A stretch of 40,465 nt of DNA from Terriglobia bacterium (GTDB taxonomy: Bacteria; Acidobacteriota; Terriglobia; Terriglobales; Acidobacteriaceae), in assembly GCA_020073105.1 (NCBI GenBank), contig JAIQFW010000063.1, positions 1-40,465 of the forward strand. The letters are read 5' to 3'. The translations under genes and the position numbers were made by a program. This document shows positions 16,314 through 26,202 of this stretch, in pieces (position 1 is the stretch's first letter; each line of letters starts with the position of its first letter). Under the pieces are notes generated by a model. The model was not told the DNA's origin, made no database searches, and was given only the letters and a program-made list of their open reading frames with translations.

Positions 16314-19300
16314 TTACCCCCAGGCAATGATCGGATCAAATCCCTTTTGTCCCGTCGGTTGCCAGTAGTTCTGATTCGAATACGCCCAGTATTCCCAGGG
16401 GTTATCAAAGTAAGCTGCGGTCTCGACAAGATCGCCCCAACTGTGGTCGGTATGGAAGAGCCAGAACACACTGCCAACGATGAATCCGCCTACCAACCAA
16501 ACCACATACACGACCTGAAACAAAGGTCCGAAGATTCGGTTCTGTAGGATGTGAATCGATTCGTGGTTGTCAATCAGATTCATGTCGACTCCCCGGCCGC
16601 CGAGGCCGGCGTTGCTGATCACGTTGCCTTGCGTAAAGGCATCGTCTTTCATGATATAGAACCCGCCTTCGTACACATTTCGATTTTGCCGACGGCTGAG
16701 ATCGTCGCGGTACTTGGCGCCGGAAACCATGTTCATAACCTGCACGATGTTTCCGAGCGAGGTGCCCAGCAGGCCCCAGGTAGAGTCCGCCAGAAATGCG
16801 AACCAGCCGCCGGGGTGCTCCCAGTCGTAGATACCATGCATACCGCTCAACATGCCATTCAGACCTCCCATGGCGCCGCCGATGCCCGCCAGCGCGACCG
16901 CACCGCCACCCAAGCCGAGCCCCAGTAGATACCCCGTACCCGCACCCAGCGCGAAACCGGCGGCCGTCGCCAAGCCCGTCTCCAATCCAGTGAGCAGGCT
17001 CTTCCAGCCCTGGCCGTTCGCGAGTCCATAGATGGTTCCGGCGATGAAGCCGACCGCGAACGCAATCGCCAGAACGATGAAGAACCACATGCCGCTCGGG
17101 TCTTTAAACACTAAAGGATTGTTGATCGCGTAACTGTAGACGTTGAATCCTTGCGGCATGCGCGCCGGCTTGCTCGGATTTTCGAGTACGAACCAATCGG
17201 GCGAGATGAAGCGTCCGAGGGGCGGTGCGTAATAGCGGACGCCCAGTTGCAGCAACCCTGTCTCCACATCCCGCTCCCGGCCGAGGTAGCGCGCCAGAGA
17301 ACTGCCCGTGAGCGTCAAGCCAAAAGGCGAATACCGCTGGTTATCGACGATGCCGCCCGCTTCGTCCGTGGCCAGGAGAATCGAGCCGTGATGATCGGTC
17401 AAATAGTAAGCCGTTTTTGAAATGCTGTTCTTCACTGTGATGCTGGCCACTAAGCCGCTCGCCAGGAACACGTGGCGGATCGCTTGTGAATTAAACTGTT
17501 CGAACAAGCCGGAGGCATAGCGGACGTTGGTCGAAATGCCGCCCTTGGTCACTTGCTTGAGGATGCGCCGGCCCTGCGGATCGTAGGTCATACGCAGTTC
17601 TGTCCCATCCGCCTTCACTACCCGGACCAGCCGGTCGAGCGCGTCGAACTCGAAAGTCTTCAAATCACCCATGGCGCTAAGATGGCCGCGCGCGTCATAA
17701 CTCAGCGCTTGGGTCGTGCCACCGTCGAACACGCTGGTCAAACGTCCCGGACGCGAGGCGTCGGCGTAACTGAGCGTGAGCGGCTGTGCTTCTTCCAGGC
17801 GCAGGAGATTGCCGGATGCATCGTAGGTGTAGTTCCCAGATTTAGTGAGCGCCCCTTGTGCGTTGTCCTGCCTGATCTGAAATTCCGCGAGCCGGTACAG
17901 ACCGTCATAACCGAACGTTTGGTATTGAGTCGAATCGGGCATTTCATCGCGCATTGCAATGATATTTCCGACTGAATCGTAGTCGTACGCGACGCTGCGC
18001 AGCGTCGCGCCGTTCTTTCGCGCGGCGGTCTCGCTGATTCTCCGCGAATCCGTTTCGCGCGGCATTGCCACCTCGACTCCGTTTGATAAGACGTAGGAAG
18101 TGACGGCGCCGTCCGCGTCGTAGGTCACGCCGGAGAGAATTCCCGGAATTGCCGAAGGAAATCCGCTGCGGTCGAGCGTGTAGTCAAGACGAAAACCATC
18201 TGGATACGTGATCGCCTGCAGTCGGCCCTGCAATGTGTATTCGTGTCCGGTGGCGAGTTTCACACCGCCCGCCGTTGTCTCTTCGTTCACAATCTTGCCG
18301 GCACGGTTGTAGGAGTAATGAATTTCATAACCTGGCTCGCGCGTCATCGCGACGCGGCCTTTTAGAAATCGGGTCGCGGTAGGTTGACCAGGATCGTCGT
18401 CGTACACAAGTTCGCGCAAAAGCTCACGCGCGCCTCCATCGCCCGATTCGATCCGCGTCATCCGGCCCAGAACATCGAAGTTATAGAACACGCGCTTGCC
18501 GTCTGCGCTCACCCGTTCGACGAGATGCCCGGCGGCGTCGCGATAGTACGTCCGCGTGCCCGCATCACGGTTCACAATCTGTACGATGTTGTCGGGCCCC
18601 GCGAACGTGTAGCGCGTGACTTCCGCGCCAGCGTTGTCCCTCACCACCTCAATGTGGCCGTCCAGAGTCAGATCGTAGGTGGTGGTGATGAACTCGCCAC
18701 CGCCCTTCGCCTCCTGAATCCGGAACAACCGGTTCCTCGCATCGAACCATTCGGTTCGTGTCGGAGGACCGGGAGGATTCGGGGTTCCGAAGCCTCCGGC
18801 TCCTGCGCCGTCATAGTGCGTGATAGTGAAGTTATCGCGCACTACTCTTTGGTGTACTGCGCCGGGGCCCGCAGTCTCTTCCTTCGACCCTTCGGCGTCG
18901 TAGCGCATTCTGGCGCAGCCCGGACCCACAGGGTGAAATGGGAAATATTCGAGGTTGGTAACAAACTCAGGCAGAAACTCTGCCGCGGGCATGAGGCGGG
19001 CGTTCATCTCTGTTCGCTTTGCCGTCAGAAACCGGCGCGTGCCCCCGGGGCCATCTGGCGCAGTCGAAATCTGCAGCGCCGGCTTGCCCATGCCGTCATA
19101 GTAGGTCCGCGAAACCACAACATCATCGAGTGCCGCGAAATCCGTCTCGGGGCCAAACTCCGAACTATTTCTTTCGCCCCCGTTCGGCGCAACCGAAGTG
19201 ACCGAACTTGGACGCGTCGTGAGATCCAGCACCCAGCGCTTCACCAATTGCTCATTGCCGGAATCGTCGGTTTCGAAGCTTGCTGTCAGACGCCCGATGG

Positions 19301-22283
19301 CGTCATGTTCGTACCGTACGCGGCGGCCATCCGGATAGGTCACGAGCGAAGGCTCGCCCGCACGTGCATCGAAAACGACCGTCGCCTGGTTTCCGACCGC
19401 ATCCGTGGCCTGCATGGGAAATACTCCATCCGGATCGTAGGTAAATTTCAGGGCTGCGCCCAGCGGGTCACGCTGCTCCACGATGTTTCCTCGCGAATCG
19501 CGGCGTACCGACATAGTGGTAGCGTAGTAGCCCAGCGTGTCGCCCGCGCCCTGCAACTGATAGCCGAGGGCTGTCATGTCACGGTCCCCGATATATCCTG
19601 GCGGCAGCTTCGCCTGGAACAGGCGCAGTTCCTGCACTCGCGTCAGCAGGCCCTTATCCGCAAGGCCTTCCGCCAACCCTGTGAAGTCAGCTCCATCAAA
19701 GTATTGGATCTTCACCGCAAACAGTGCGCCGGCACCGTCGCGCACCTCGGTTCGAACCGGCAGTCTTACCAGCCAGTCCACGGTATTCTTCGTGTATTGA
19801 TAGCGCTCTTCACTGCGGATCCAGTTCCCTGGCGCGTCACCTTCGGCAAGGCTCTCGCGGTTCCTGCGGCCGGCGTTCCCGTGCTCATCATAGTCTGAGT
19901 ACAGAACTCGCTCGATGCGGTCCAGCACACCCGCGTTGATACTGTGCTCTCTCGTTTCTATGCTGGTCAGATAAGGGAAGAACACCGGCGCTTGCGGGTC
20001 CTCGTGCTCGCTGCGCGCATCCCATTGCTGCGTGGATTCGCTGCGCAGCCGATAGTTGCCTCCGGCTGGTTCGTATAGCCTGGTAGCGATCAATGCCCCG
20101 GCGAGCGAACGTTCCCGTGCGCGCTGGACTAGATCGATGGCCTCCGGGTCGCCTTGGAAATAGTCAAATTCCTGTCGTCCCGCCGGAATGGAATCGTCAC
20201 CGTTCAGCTCCGCGGTTACGGTGGTAAAGCCGCGAAACTCCCGCCGCAGGCCGTCGTACACACCGTTGTGATAGCGAAACGTCCGTTCGCTGACGCGGCC
20301 GGTAATCTGGTCGCGTTCGCTGATGCGCTCCACCACCTGCACCACGAATGGCATTTGGCCTGGCCAGTCGCGTCCAGCCGCACGATCCTGCAAGCGCATC
20401 TGCGTCGTATTGGAATACGCCATCTCGGTGCTTCCGCCCATGCCGTTGTCGATAGCGGTTAGCAGATAGGGCGCTCGACCCGCATCGAATCGCAAGAAAC
20501 GATATCCCGCGCTGGCATCGACGTTCGCCGCCTGGCTCCAGGCCAAGCCCGGACGGCCGTCGCCGAACATGTCCGCGATCAGAACTCGGGCGCCGCGAGT
20601 GCCCAGCGAAATCGGCACCTCGATCACATCGCTGAATGCCGTACCGGACTGATTGATCCAAATCAGGCTGCGATCGGAGTCCATGTACACAATGTCTGTA
20701 CAGCCGTCGCCGTCGATGTCCATCAGGAGCACGCGGTCATCGCGGTAGCCCTCCGGGAAACGGGGCGATTCATCCATTTCCACTTTGGGCCCCCACTTGC
20801 CGTTCCCGTAGTACGGCCACCAGCTGACGTCGCCGCTGCGCACGGCGACCAAATCCTGAAGACCGTCACCCGACATGTCCGCCAGATGCACGCCCCGGTC
20901 CGCGAGGCCAACGTCGGGGAACTGATCGAGATCGTGAATTCTCTGGATCGGCTGGGGATCGGTCCAACCGATGCCCGCTTCATGGCGGAACAGCAGCAAA
21001 TTGTCGCGGCCGGTACTGATCAAGTCGGTGACGCCGTCGCCGTCGATATCCATGAGGCGCGTGTCTGCAGCGGCCAGCCGCAACGTCGGGCCATCGCGAA
21101 AGACGACGGGCTGTTGCGAAAAACCACCGCGCCCGTTCACTTCGAACGCCATTGCGAGTGGTTGATCTACTGCGAATAAGGCGCCTCGGCCGTTTCCCCG
21201 CAAATCAGCGATGGCTACATTTGCCCGGTCCAGGCTGAGCGTCGAAGGCACTCCATCCAGGGCCACTGGACCTTCCATCCAACCGTCGCCGCTGTTGCGC
21301 CACAGGTATGTGCGAGACTGCGCGGTTTGCAGCACATCGGGAAGTCCGTCGCCCGTCATGTCTACCAGTTGGGTGTTTTTGTCATCTAGCGTAGGCGGCG
21401 GCACCAACGCTTGCATTTCGTGAACCTTCCAGGCCTGCAGATCAAGACCTGAATACTCAAAGCTGAGATCCGGAAATCCCGCTTTCTCGCCGTCTTGTTC
21501 CGCTGTGAGCGATAACTTTTTGAGTAAAGACGCGCCGTTCAAAGCAGCCGCATATTCGAAGCTGTAAGTACGCATCAGCGTGGGCGCCACGCGGTCGCAC
21601 TGCAGCTCGATTGACTTCGCGCGCAGCGCTGTTATCCGCTCGAAACCTGCGCGACCATTGCGCAGCGAGTCGGGGCGCACCTCATATTGCAGCTTCAGAT
21701 GAAAAATGCTGTAGCTGATGTCTTGCAGGTAGAGCCGGTCACGATCGCGCAAATAGGAATAGGAAATGCTGTTGCCCGCGTTGTCGCGTTCCTCATCCAA
21801 ATACCATGCGAATGTCCGGTCGCCGTTGGATTCGCGCGATTCCGGCGTCGAGCCCAGTAGCAGTGTGCGCCCCTCCCCACTGCGGATCTTCCAGCTCTCG
21901 CCCGTCCGCTCGATCAGCCAGAACTTGGTGTCACTCTTCGGGCGATACCGGTTGTCGCCTACCGGCACCAATTCCTCCGCATCGCCAATGGTGAAGGTGT
22001 CGTCATCGCCGTAGCGTGGCACACCGCGGTCGCTGGCGCGTTCGATTCGCAGCGAACCCAAACGCCATCCGAGACCAAACGGGCCGTTGCCGGCTCCTGT
22101 TGAATAGGCCAGCGATAGCGCCGGTCGGAGGCCGTTTGGCCCCTGCGGACACTGGATGGGCACCGCATAACTACCGCTGCCACGAACAAGGTCCGGTTCG
22201 AACCGGTCGCCGAGGGGCGCGATGCCACCGCCTCCGGAAGGAAGAGAAAACAGCCCCGCCGCGACTCCTGAGTCTTCACGCAT
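16314..22283 (-). CDS. TcB-TcC fusion (SpvB/TcdB/RHS) toxin with HExxH metallopeptidase-like payload
   Basis: A 1989-aa protein with the order of a fused Tc-toxin B/C cocoon: SpvB domain (about 15-260, LPSGGGGIAPLGDRFEPDLV), FG-GAP/VCBS propeller repeats (about 300-600, DMTGDGLPD, DIDGDGVTD, DIDGDGCTD), TcdB middle domain (about 610-740, AIDNGMGGSTEMAYS), many RHS/YD repeats and an RHS core (YYLTDHHGSI, GRFISPDWF, NNPLVFKDPSG) ending near residue 1733. The last ~256 residues are the variable payload: two hydrophobic stretches (about 1734-1753 and a Gly-rich 1774-1806), the motif HESIH (1907-1911, codons at 16551-16565), another hydrophobic stretch (about 1917-1943) and NPWEYWAY with a possible third metal ligand Glu ~1964. 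In TcC proteins the cocoon cleaves off the payload. It starts two bases after the TcA-like stop. Confidence 0.87.
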   Translation of the reverse strand: MREDSGVAAGLFSLPSGGGGIAPLGDRFEPDLVRGSGSYAVPIQCPQGPNGLRPALSLAYSTGAGNGPFGLGWRLGSLRIERASDRGVPRYGDDDTFTIGDAEELVPVGDNRYRPKSDTKFWLIERTGESWKIRSGEGRTLLLGSTPESRESNGDRTFAWYLDEERDNAGNSISYSYLRDRDRLYLQDISYSIFHLKLQYEVRPDSLRNGRAGFERITALRAKSIELQCDRVAPTLMRTYSFEYAAALNGASLLKKLSLTAEQDGEKAGFPDLSFEYSGLDLQAWKVHEMQALVPPPTLDDKNTQLVDMTGDGLPDVLQTAQSRTYLWRNSGDGWMEGPVALDGVPSTLSLDRANVAIADLRGNGRGALFAVDQPLAMAFEVNGRGGFSQQPVVFRDGPTLRLAAADTRLMDIDGDGVTDLISTGRDNLLLFRHEAGIGWTDPQPIQRIHDLDQFPDVGLADRGVHLADMSGDGLQDLVAVRSGDVSWWPYYGNGKWGPKVEMDESPRFPEGYRDDRVLLMDIDGDGCTDIVYMDSDRSLIWINQSGTAFSDVIEVPISLGTRGARVLIADMFGDGRPGLAWSQAANVDASAGYRFLRFDAGRAPYLLTAIDNGMGGSTEMAYSNTTQMRLQDRAAGRDWPGQMPFVVQVVERISERDQITGRVSERTFRYHNGVYDGLRREFRGFTTVTAELNGDDSIPAGRQEFDYFQGDPEAIDLVQRARERSLAGALIATRLYEPAGGNYRLRSESTQQWDARSEHEDPQAPVFFPYLTSIETREHSINAGVLDRIERVLYSDYDEHGNAGRRNRESLAEGDAPGNWIRSEERYQYTKNTVDWLVRLPVRTEVRDGAGALFAVKIQYFDGADFTGLAEGLADKGLLTRVQELRLFQAKLPPGYIGDRDMTALGYQLQGAGDTLGYYATTMSVRRDSRGNIVEQRDPLGAALKFTYDPDGVFPMQATDAVGNQATVVFDARAGEPSLVTYPDGRRVRYEHDAIGRLTASFETDDSGNEQLVKRWVLDLTTRPSSVTSVAPNGGERNSSEFGPETDFAALDDVVVSRTYYDGMGKPALQISTAPDGPGGTRRFLTAKRTEMNARLMPAAEFLPEFVTNLEYFPFHPVGPGCARMRYDAEGSKEETAGPGAVHQRVVRDNFTITHYDGAGAGGFGTPNPPGPPTRTEWFDARNRLFRIQEAKGGGEFITTTYDLTLDGHIEVVRDNAGAEVTRYTFAGPDNIVQIVNRDAGTRTYYRDAAGHLVERVSADGKRVFYNFDVLGRMTRIESGDGGARELLRELVYDDDPGQPTATRFLKGRVAMTREPGYEIHYSYNRAGKIVNEETTAGGVKLATGHEYTLQGRLQAITYPDGFRLDYTLDRSGFPSAIPGILSGVTYDADGAVTSYVLSNGVEVAMPRETDSRRISETAARKNGATLRSVAYDYDSVGNIIAMRDEMPDSTQYQTFGYDGLYRLAEFQIRQDNAQGALTKSGNYTYDASGNLLRLEEAQPLTLSYADASRPGRLTSVFDGGTTQALSYDARGHLSAMGDLKTFEFDALDRLVRVVKADGTELRMTYDPQGRRILKQVTKGGISTNVRYASGLFEQFNSQAIRHVFLASGLVASITVKNSISKTAYYLTDHHGSILLATDEAGGIVDNQRYSPFGLTLTGSSLARYLGRERDVETGLLQLGVRYYAPPLGRFISPDWFVLENPSKPARMPQGFNVYSYAINNPLVFKDPSGMWFFIVLAIAFAVGFIAGTIYGLANGQGWKSLLTGLETGLATAAGFALGAGTGYLLGLGLGGGAVALAGIGGAMGGLNGMLSGMHGIYDWEHPGGWFAFLADSTWGLLGTSLGNIVQVMNMVSGAKYRDDLSRRQNRNVYEGGFYIMKDDAFTQGNVISNAGLGGRGVDMNLIDNHESIHILQNRIFGPLFQVVYVVWLVGGFIVGSVFWLFHTDHSWGDLVETAAYFDNPWEYWAYSNQNYWQPTGQKGFDPIIAWG

Positions 22284-22285
22284 GG

Positions 22286-23119
22286 CTAAAGCACCTCAGG
22301 GACGTACTCGAAGGAATATTCAAGTCCGAACTGTATGTTGTAGACGCGCTTCAGATCCAACACACCGCCGTCCATCAGAGACGCGCCACCCGTGACCTGC
22401 ACTTGCCAGTCGCCCACCGGGTTAGCTCCCGCCAGTCCGGCCAGAGCCGCGTCCGCACTCGACACGGTGCCGTTCACATCGGTGTTTACGACACCGCTGA
22501 TCGCATTGGGGCCGGTGATTTTCAGCGCGATACCCTGGTTCGAGACACCGGCGGCGGTGACCACCCGGAATTGCGCCGATTTCACTTTGAAATTCTGTTG
22601 GTTGAACGGTAGGCGTACCCGATCAAGCGTGAACTTGGCAGTGCCGCCCTGATAGAACGAGTACCAGGCGTCGGGAAAGTCGTAACGCAGTGCGAATGTT
22701 CGCTGCAGTTCGAGTTCGCCTGGTTTTGGCGGCTTCGCCAGAACTGCCGATCGCAAGCCATTGTCAAATGTCGCCGTGTAATAAATGATGAAATTCACGT
22801 CGAACACCCGCCGGAAATCGAAATCGTTGGCGCGCTTCGGAAGATGCAGCTCCCAAGTCGTCCCCAATCCAATTCCCTGGAACAACCCGCGCACTCCTGT
22901 CTCGGTGGAGTAGACGAAAACGTCTCCACGAAGGTTGAAGTTCGAGAGCGCCATCGTATCCACAACCTGTACTCGCTTGCCCAGCGTTCCGTCTTTCTTG
23001 CGGAATGAGCTCACGCCACCTGCGGTGAGGGTTCCTTCCGCCGCGCCGTTTTCGGGTAGCAACCCAATGATTTCCAGTTCGACGGCTTCAATGCGCTGGC
23101 TAAAGAACCCGGGATGCAC
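22286..23119 (-). CDS. TcA-like toxin subunit, C-terminal (TcB-binding) part
   Basis: A 277-aa frame beginning at GTG 23119 that reads as the C-terminal domain of a TcA subunit, the part that docks the TcB propeller. Recognisable segments: GFFSQRIEAVELEIIGLLPE near the start, VSSFRKKDG, TWELHLPKRANDFDFRRVFD, NFIIYYTATFDNG, then a beta-sandwich with FALRYDFPDAWYSFYQGG. It overlaps the preceding 879-aa frame by 109 bp in a different register. In related proteins the two parts are one chain, so this is most likely the downstream half of a frameshifted gene, although independent translation from the GTG cannot be excluded. Its stop lies two bases before the TcBC ATG. Confidence 0.75.
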   Translation of the reverse strand: MHPGFFSQRIEAVELEIIGLLPENGAAEGTLTAGGVSSFRKKDGTLGKRVQVVDTMALSNFNLRGDVFVYSTETGVRGLFQGIGLGTTWELHLPKRANDFDFRRVFDVNFIIYYTATFDNGLRSAVLAKPPKPGELELQRTFALRYDFPDAWYSFYQGGTAKFTLDRVRLPFNQQNFKVKSAQFRVVTAAGVSNQGIALKITGPNAISGVVNTDVNGTVSSADAALAGLAGANPVGDWQVQVTGGASLMDGGVLDLKRVYNIQFGLEYSFEYVPEVL

Positions 23120-25650
23120 GCTTTCGCCACGGCGTAGCCGTAGTCCTGCTTGATTACTTTCAGGTTCGTGTCGTTTTCAAAGTTGTAGGCCCGCTCCATC
23201 AGCTTCGCAATCCTGATTCCGCGGTTCAGATAACTCCGAGAAATGTCCCGCATCACGTCGGACATCTTGCTCCAGGTTTCATCCGTGAAAAAGTCGTTGT
23301 CGAACGCCTGCAGCGCAGCATCCGCCAGACTGGCTCGCTGCAAAGCAGCTTGCCACTCGATCTCCGCTGCTTTCGCCCTCGCCTGGGCCGAGGCCAGCTG
23401 CGCTTGTGCGATGGGAACGGCCGCTTGAAGCTCACTGATGTTGTCCTGCATCTTCTGCAGTTCATAGGCTTGTGTCTTCCGGCCCGCGTAAAGCGTCTGT
23501 GCGGCTGCCAACTTGCCGCCCGGACCACTAATCGTTTCGCCCCGCGCCAGCTTGTCCGCAAGTTCGCTGATCTCGCTGTACATCGCGTCCTGGCCGGACA
23601 CCAAAGCCTGCGATGCCGCCTGTGCCCAGATCTCGGCACTGCTCTGTGCGGCGTAAGCAGCCTTCTGTGCCACCGCATCGCTGAGCCGCTTATTGGCCAG
23701 GTCCAGTGCCCGTTGCGCGGCTGTTACGTCGTCCGCGGCCGAGATGCTCTGCTGAGAACGAGCATCTGCCTCCGCGTGCGCCATGGCGCTGGTGGCCTCC
23801 AGGTCCCGCCGCGTCGCTTCGGCAGCTTCCTGACGGCTCTTGAAATTGATGAACTGCTCCTCTGCCTGCATCGCCTCCTGGGCAAACCCACGCGCCACGC
23901 TCTGCAGATACTCGAACGTGTGAATCGGGGAAAGCAGCAGGCCGTAGAAATCGAGGTTCTGTGCAATCTGCTGGAGCTTGCTGAAGGCTGAGAGAACAAG
24001 GATTGATATTTCGCCAGGCAGCTCGGGGATCGGACGCGTCGCCAGGTTCTGGATCAACGTTCTTGCTGTAGCCGCAGGATTGGCCAGAGAAGCGGTCGTG
24101 TAGAGCGCCGTCGCCGGAACTGCTCCGGCCTGGGTTACCAGCTTCGAATATTGCCCTGCCGCGCCCGGAAGGTCTTCCGACTTGTAGACCGTGTCACCCC
24201 ACTCAACTGCGTTGCGGGCAATTCGAACCCAAAGCGAAGTTGCCTCCAGCGTCTTGTTGAGATACGTATAGCCCGCAGCCTGCAGATAATTCTCTTCGGC
24301 GTGCGCGAACTGGCCCAACTGGTGGTAGGTATCGCCTAACTTGACGGGCAGAACGTACGCGTAAAGATGCGTGAGATAGAACGTTGTGCTCGAGGTATCG
24401 ACGAGATGAAATGCCAAGTCGGAAATCTTGGTTGCCGTGATTCTCGGCTGATAAATGCGAGCCACAATATCGGCTGCAGGTGGCACTTTGCCCGCTGCGA
24501 CGCTGAAAGAGGTAAGCGTATCGCCGGTGAGCACGCCAATCTGCCATGTCTTGGCCTGTTCACGGCGGTCCTGATCGCTAGTGGCCGGAGCCACTCCCCA
24601 GCCGTTATCTCGGCCGGCGATCCGGTAGCTGATTTCTTGCGAGTTCATTTTACTGATGGACTGCAAGACACCGGTATCCTTGGAAACGGTGACCGCCTGG
24701 CGCACGGCCACCCTCGGCGCCAATCCAACAGCTACCTTGCCTGGCACGGCCCCGACGCCGGAGCGCGATATTATGTTGCTCAGCGCCGAGGAGAGCGGCA
24801 CGGAAGGCAGATTCGCCGGTGCAGCCGGCGTTTTGCCCGGGAGCCGTTTGAGAATGTCCGCGGCCTGCTGGTAGAGTTGCGCCGCCGCGGTAGGATTTCC
24901 AGCTTTTTCCGCGCTCACAGCAGAAAGGTGTACCGCTTGCGCTTGTCCGACTTGGTCCTGGCTGGCCTTGAAATGTTCCAGCGCTGCCTGGGCGAACTTG
25001 CCGCCGCCTGGCGCATCGCCGCTCTGCAGGTGAGCGGCCGCGATATTCAGTTCGAGAGCCGCCTTTAGACTTGCATCGAGTTGGGCGCCGGCGCGATTCA
25101 GTCCGTCCTCAAGCACCGCGGCCGCCGCTTCAGGCTTGCCATCTTGCAGCAGCGCGACGCCCTGCGCCGAAGCCACCTGGGCGATCTCTTCGATGCTGGC
25201 CGACTCATGGAATCCCACTCCGGCAAACGCCTTCAGCCCGTCCGGGATCGCATCTTGCACTTGGCTGGGAACAACAGGCGAATACTCCAGGCTCATGGGC
25301 CTGATGGCATCCGACAGTTTCGAGGCCGCTCCAAGCAGGGCATTCTCCATCGACGCTGAGACCGGCAACGCAATCTCTTTAGTTGTGAAAGGACCGACAG
25401 CGAACCCTGGATACAGCACCCGATAGATGAGCGCGCGTGCCTGTTTGAATTCTTCAAGCGCGCTACTGTAAGACCGCTGGTTGTAATCGTTGTTCCCAGC
25501 TGCCAAATGAGACTCGATTTCGGCCATCGCTGCCCGGGTTGTCGCTGACGCACTTTCACCGGAGGCCGCGAGGTCCGCGGCAATCTCTTCACTCGCGCGC
25601 ATTTGCGGCAGCACCGACACGAAACTTGCTTCAAAATTTTTCAACGCCAT
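23011..25650 (-). CDS. TcA-like toxin subunit, N-terminal and pore-forming part (interrupted)
   Basis: An 879-aa frame from ATG 25650 (GGAG upstream; the longer frame to 25722 is less likely). The N-terminal ~300 residues are TPR-like helices (ASAQGVALLQDGKPEAAAAV); the middle is mixed alpha/beta. Residues ~620-830 form a long Ala/Gln-rich coiled coil (HTFEYLQSVARGFAQEAMQA onward), as expected for the pore-forming helices of TcA. The family block SKMSDVMRDISRSYLNRGI and AYNFENDTNLKVIKQDYG follows, after which the frame goes into unrelated residues (ACIPGSLASALKP) and stops at 23011. Proper TcA C-terminal sequence resumes in another frame at 23119. The interrupted gene heads the toxin operon. 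Confidence 0.75.
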   Translation of the reverse strand: MALKNFEASFVSVLPQMRASEEIAADLAASGESASATTRAAMAEIESHLAAGNNDYNQRSYSSALEEFKQARALIYRVLYPGFAVGPFTTKEIALPVSASMENALLGAASKLSDAIRPMSLEYSPVVPSQVQDAIPDGLKAFAGVGFHESASIEEIAQVASAQGVALLQDGKPEAAAAVLEDGLNRAGAQLDASLKAALELNIAAAHLQSGDAPGGGKFAQAALEHFKASQDQVGQAQAVHLSAVSAEKAGNPTAAAQLYQQAADILKRLPGKTPAAPANLPSVPLSSALSNIISRSGVGAVPGKVAVGLAPRVAVRQAVTVSKDTGVLQSISKMNSQEISYRIAGRDNGWGVAPATSDQDRREQAKTWQIGVLTGDTLTSFSVAAGKVPPAADIVARIYQPRITATKISDLAFHLVDTSSTTFYLTHLYAYVLPVKLGDTYHQLGQFAHAEENYLQAAGYTYLNKTLEATSLWVRIARNAVEWGDTVYKSEDLPGAAGQYSKLVTQAGAVPATALYTTASLANPAATARTLIQNLATRPIPELPGEISILVLSAFSKLQQIAQNLDFYGLLLSPIHTFEYLQSVARGFAQEAMQAEEQFINFKSRQEAAEATRRDLEATSAMAHAEADARSQQSISAADDVTAAQRALDLANKRLSDAVAQKAAYAAQSSAEIWAQAASQALVSGQDAMYSEISELADKLARGETISGPGGKLAAAQTLYAGRKTQAYELQKMQDNISELQAAVPIAQAQLASAQARAKAAEIEWQAALQRASLADAALQAFDNDFFTDETWSKMSDVMRDISRSYLNRGIRIAKLMERAYNFENDTNLKVIKQDYGYAVAKACIPGSLASALKPSNWKSLGCYPKTARRKEPSPQVA

Positions 25651-26202
25651 TTTGGTTTCTCCGCGCTGTGCATCGCTACCGATCAAACAGCTAACCCGAG
25701 ACAGTGATCGACCAAAGTCCATATCTCGAAAGATGTCGTTGAATCCGGCACCTTTCCAAAGGGGGCCACCGCCGTCAGTTAATCCACTCTGACCATACTT
25801 CCATTCGGTAGTGATGTGGAGAGAGCAATCGTTTCATGACGCCGCGTACTTTTTCCTTCTCTCAATCGGCTGCCCAAAGCGCTGACGCAGTAGCCGATCT
25901 CTACGCACGCTCTCAGCCGATTGACCATTCCCGATCCTGAAATTGCATAGACATTCCCGGCTTCAAGCTGGCTTGTAATCGAGTCCGCTGTCATTTTGTC
26001 CCGCTGCAACAAGGGGACCTCTGCTTGGATCGTCTGTCTCGACGTGATCTTCCGACAAAAATCAATTGAGCCTCTCGGTCTCCGCGTCCCTGCCTGATTT
26101 CCATGTTTCCCCGGACGGCACGGGGCCGGCGTTCTACTTGGATAAGGACACCAAAGAGCGTTACGAGCTCAACATCTCTAGAGCGGCATGGGGAAGGTAG
26201 GC
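25651..26202. other. Intergenic region containing an orphan protein-like frame
   Basis: About 550 bp between TcA and the tyrosinase gene stop. At 26048-26200 (plus) an open frame reads LSLSVSASLPDFHVSPDGTG followed by PAFYLDKDTKERYELNI and then stops. It looks protein-like, but there is no ATG and no ribosome-binding site (only a TTG at 26066). It is probably a gene remnant. A 77-codon minus-strand frame at 25779-26012 has no supporting features. Confidence 0.3.

Noticed and set aside
18384..19898. 504-codon plus-strand open frame
   Set aside because: Lies wholly antisense to the RHS region of the TcBC gene, whose domains are unmistakable; composition is a shadow of the YD repeats.
23100..23130. 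Programmed -1 frameshift in TcA
   Set aside because: The required shift has no classic slippery heptamer, and expected family sequence is also missing at the junction, so mutation or error is simpler.
25779..26012. 77-codon minus-strand frame upstream of TcA
   Set aside because: No recognisable domain or start signal; may be chance.
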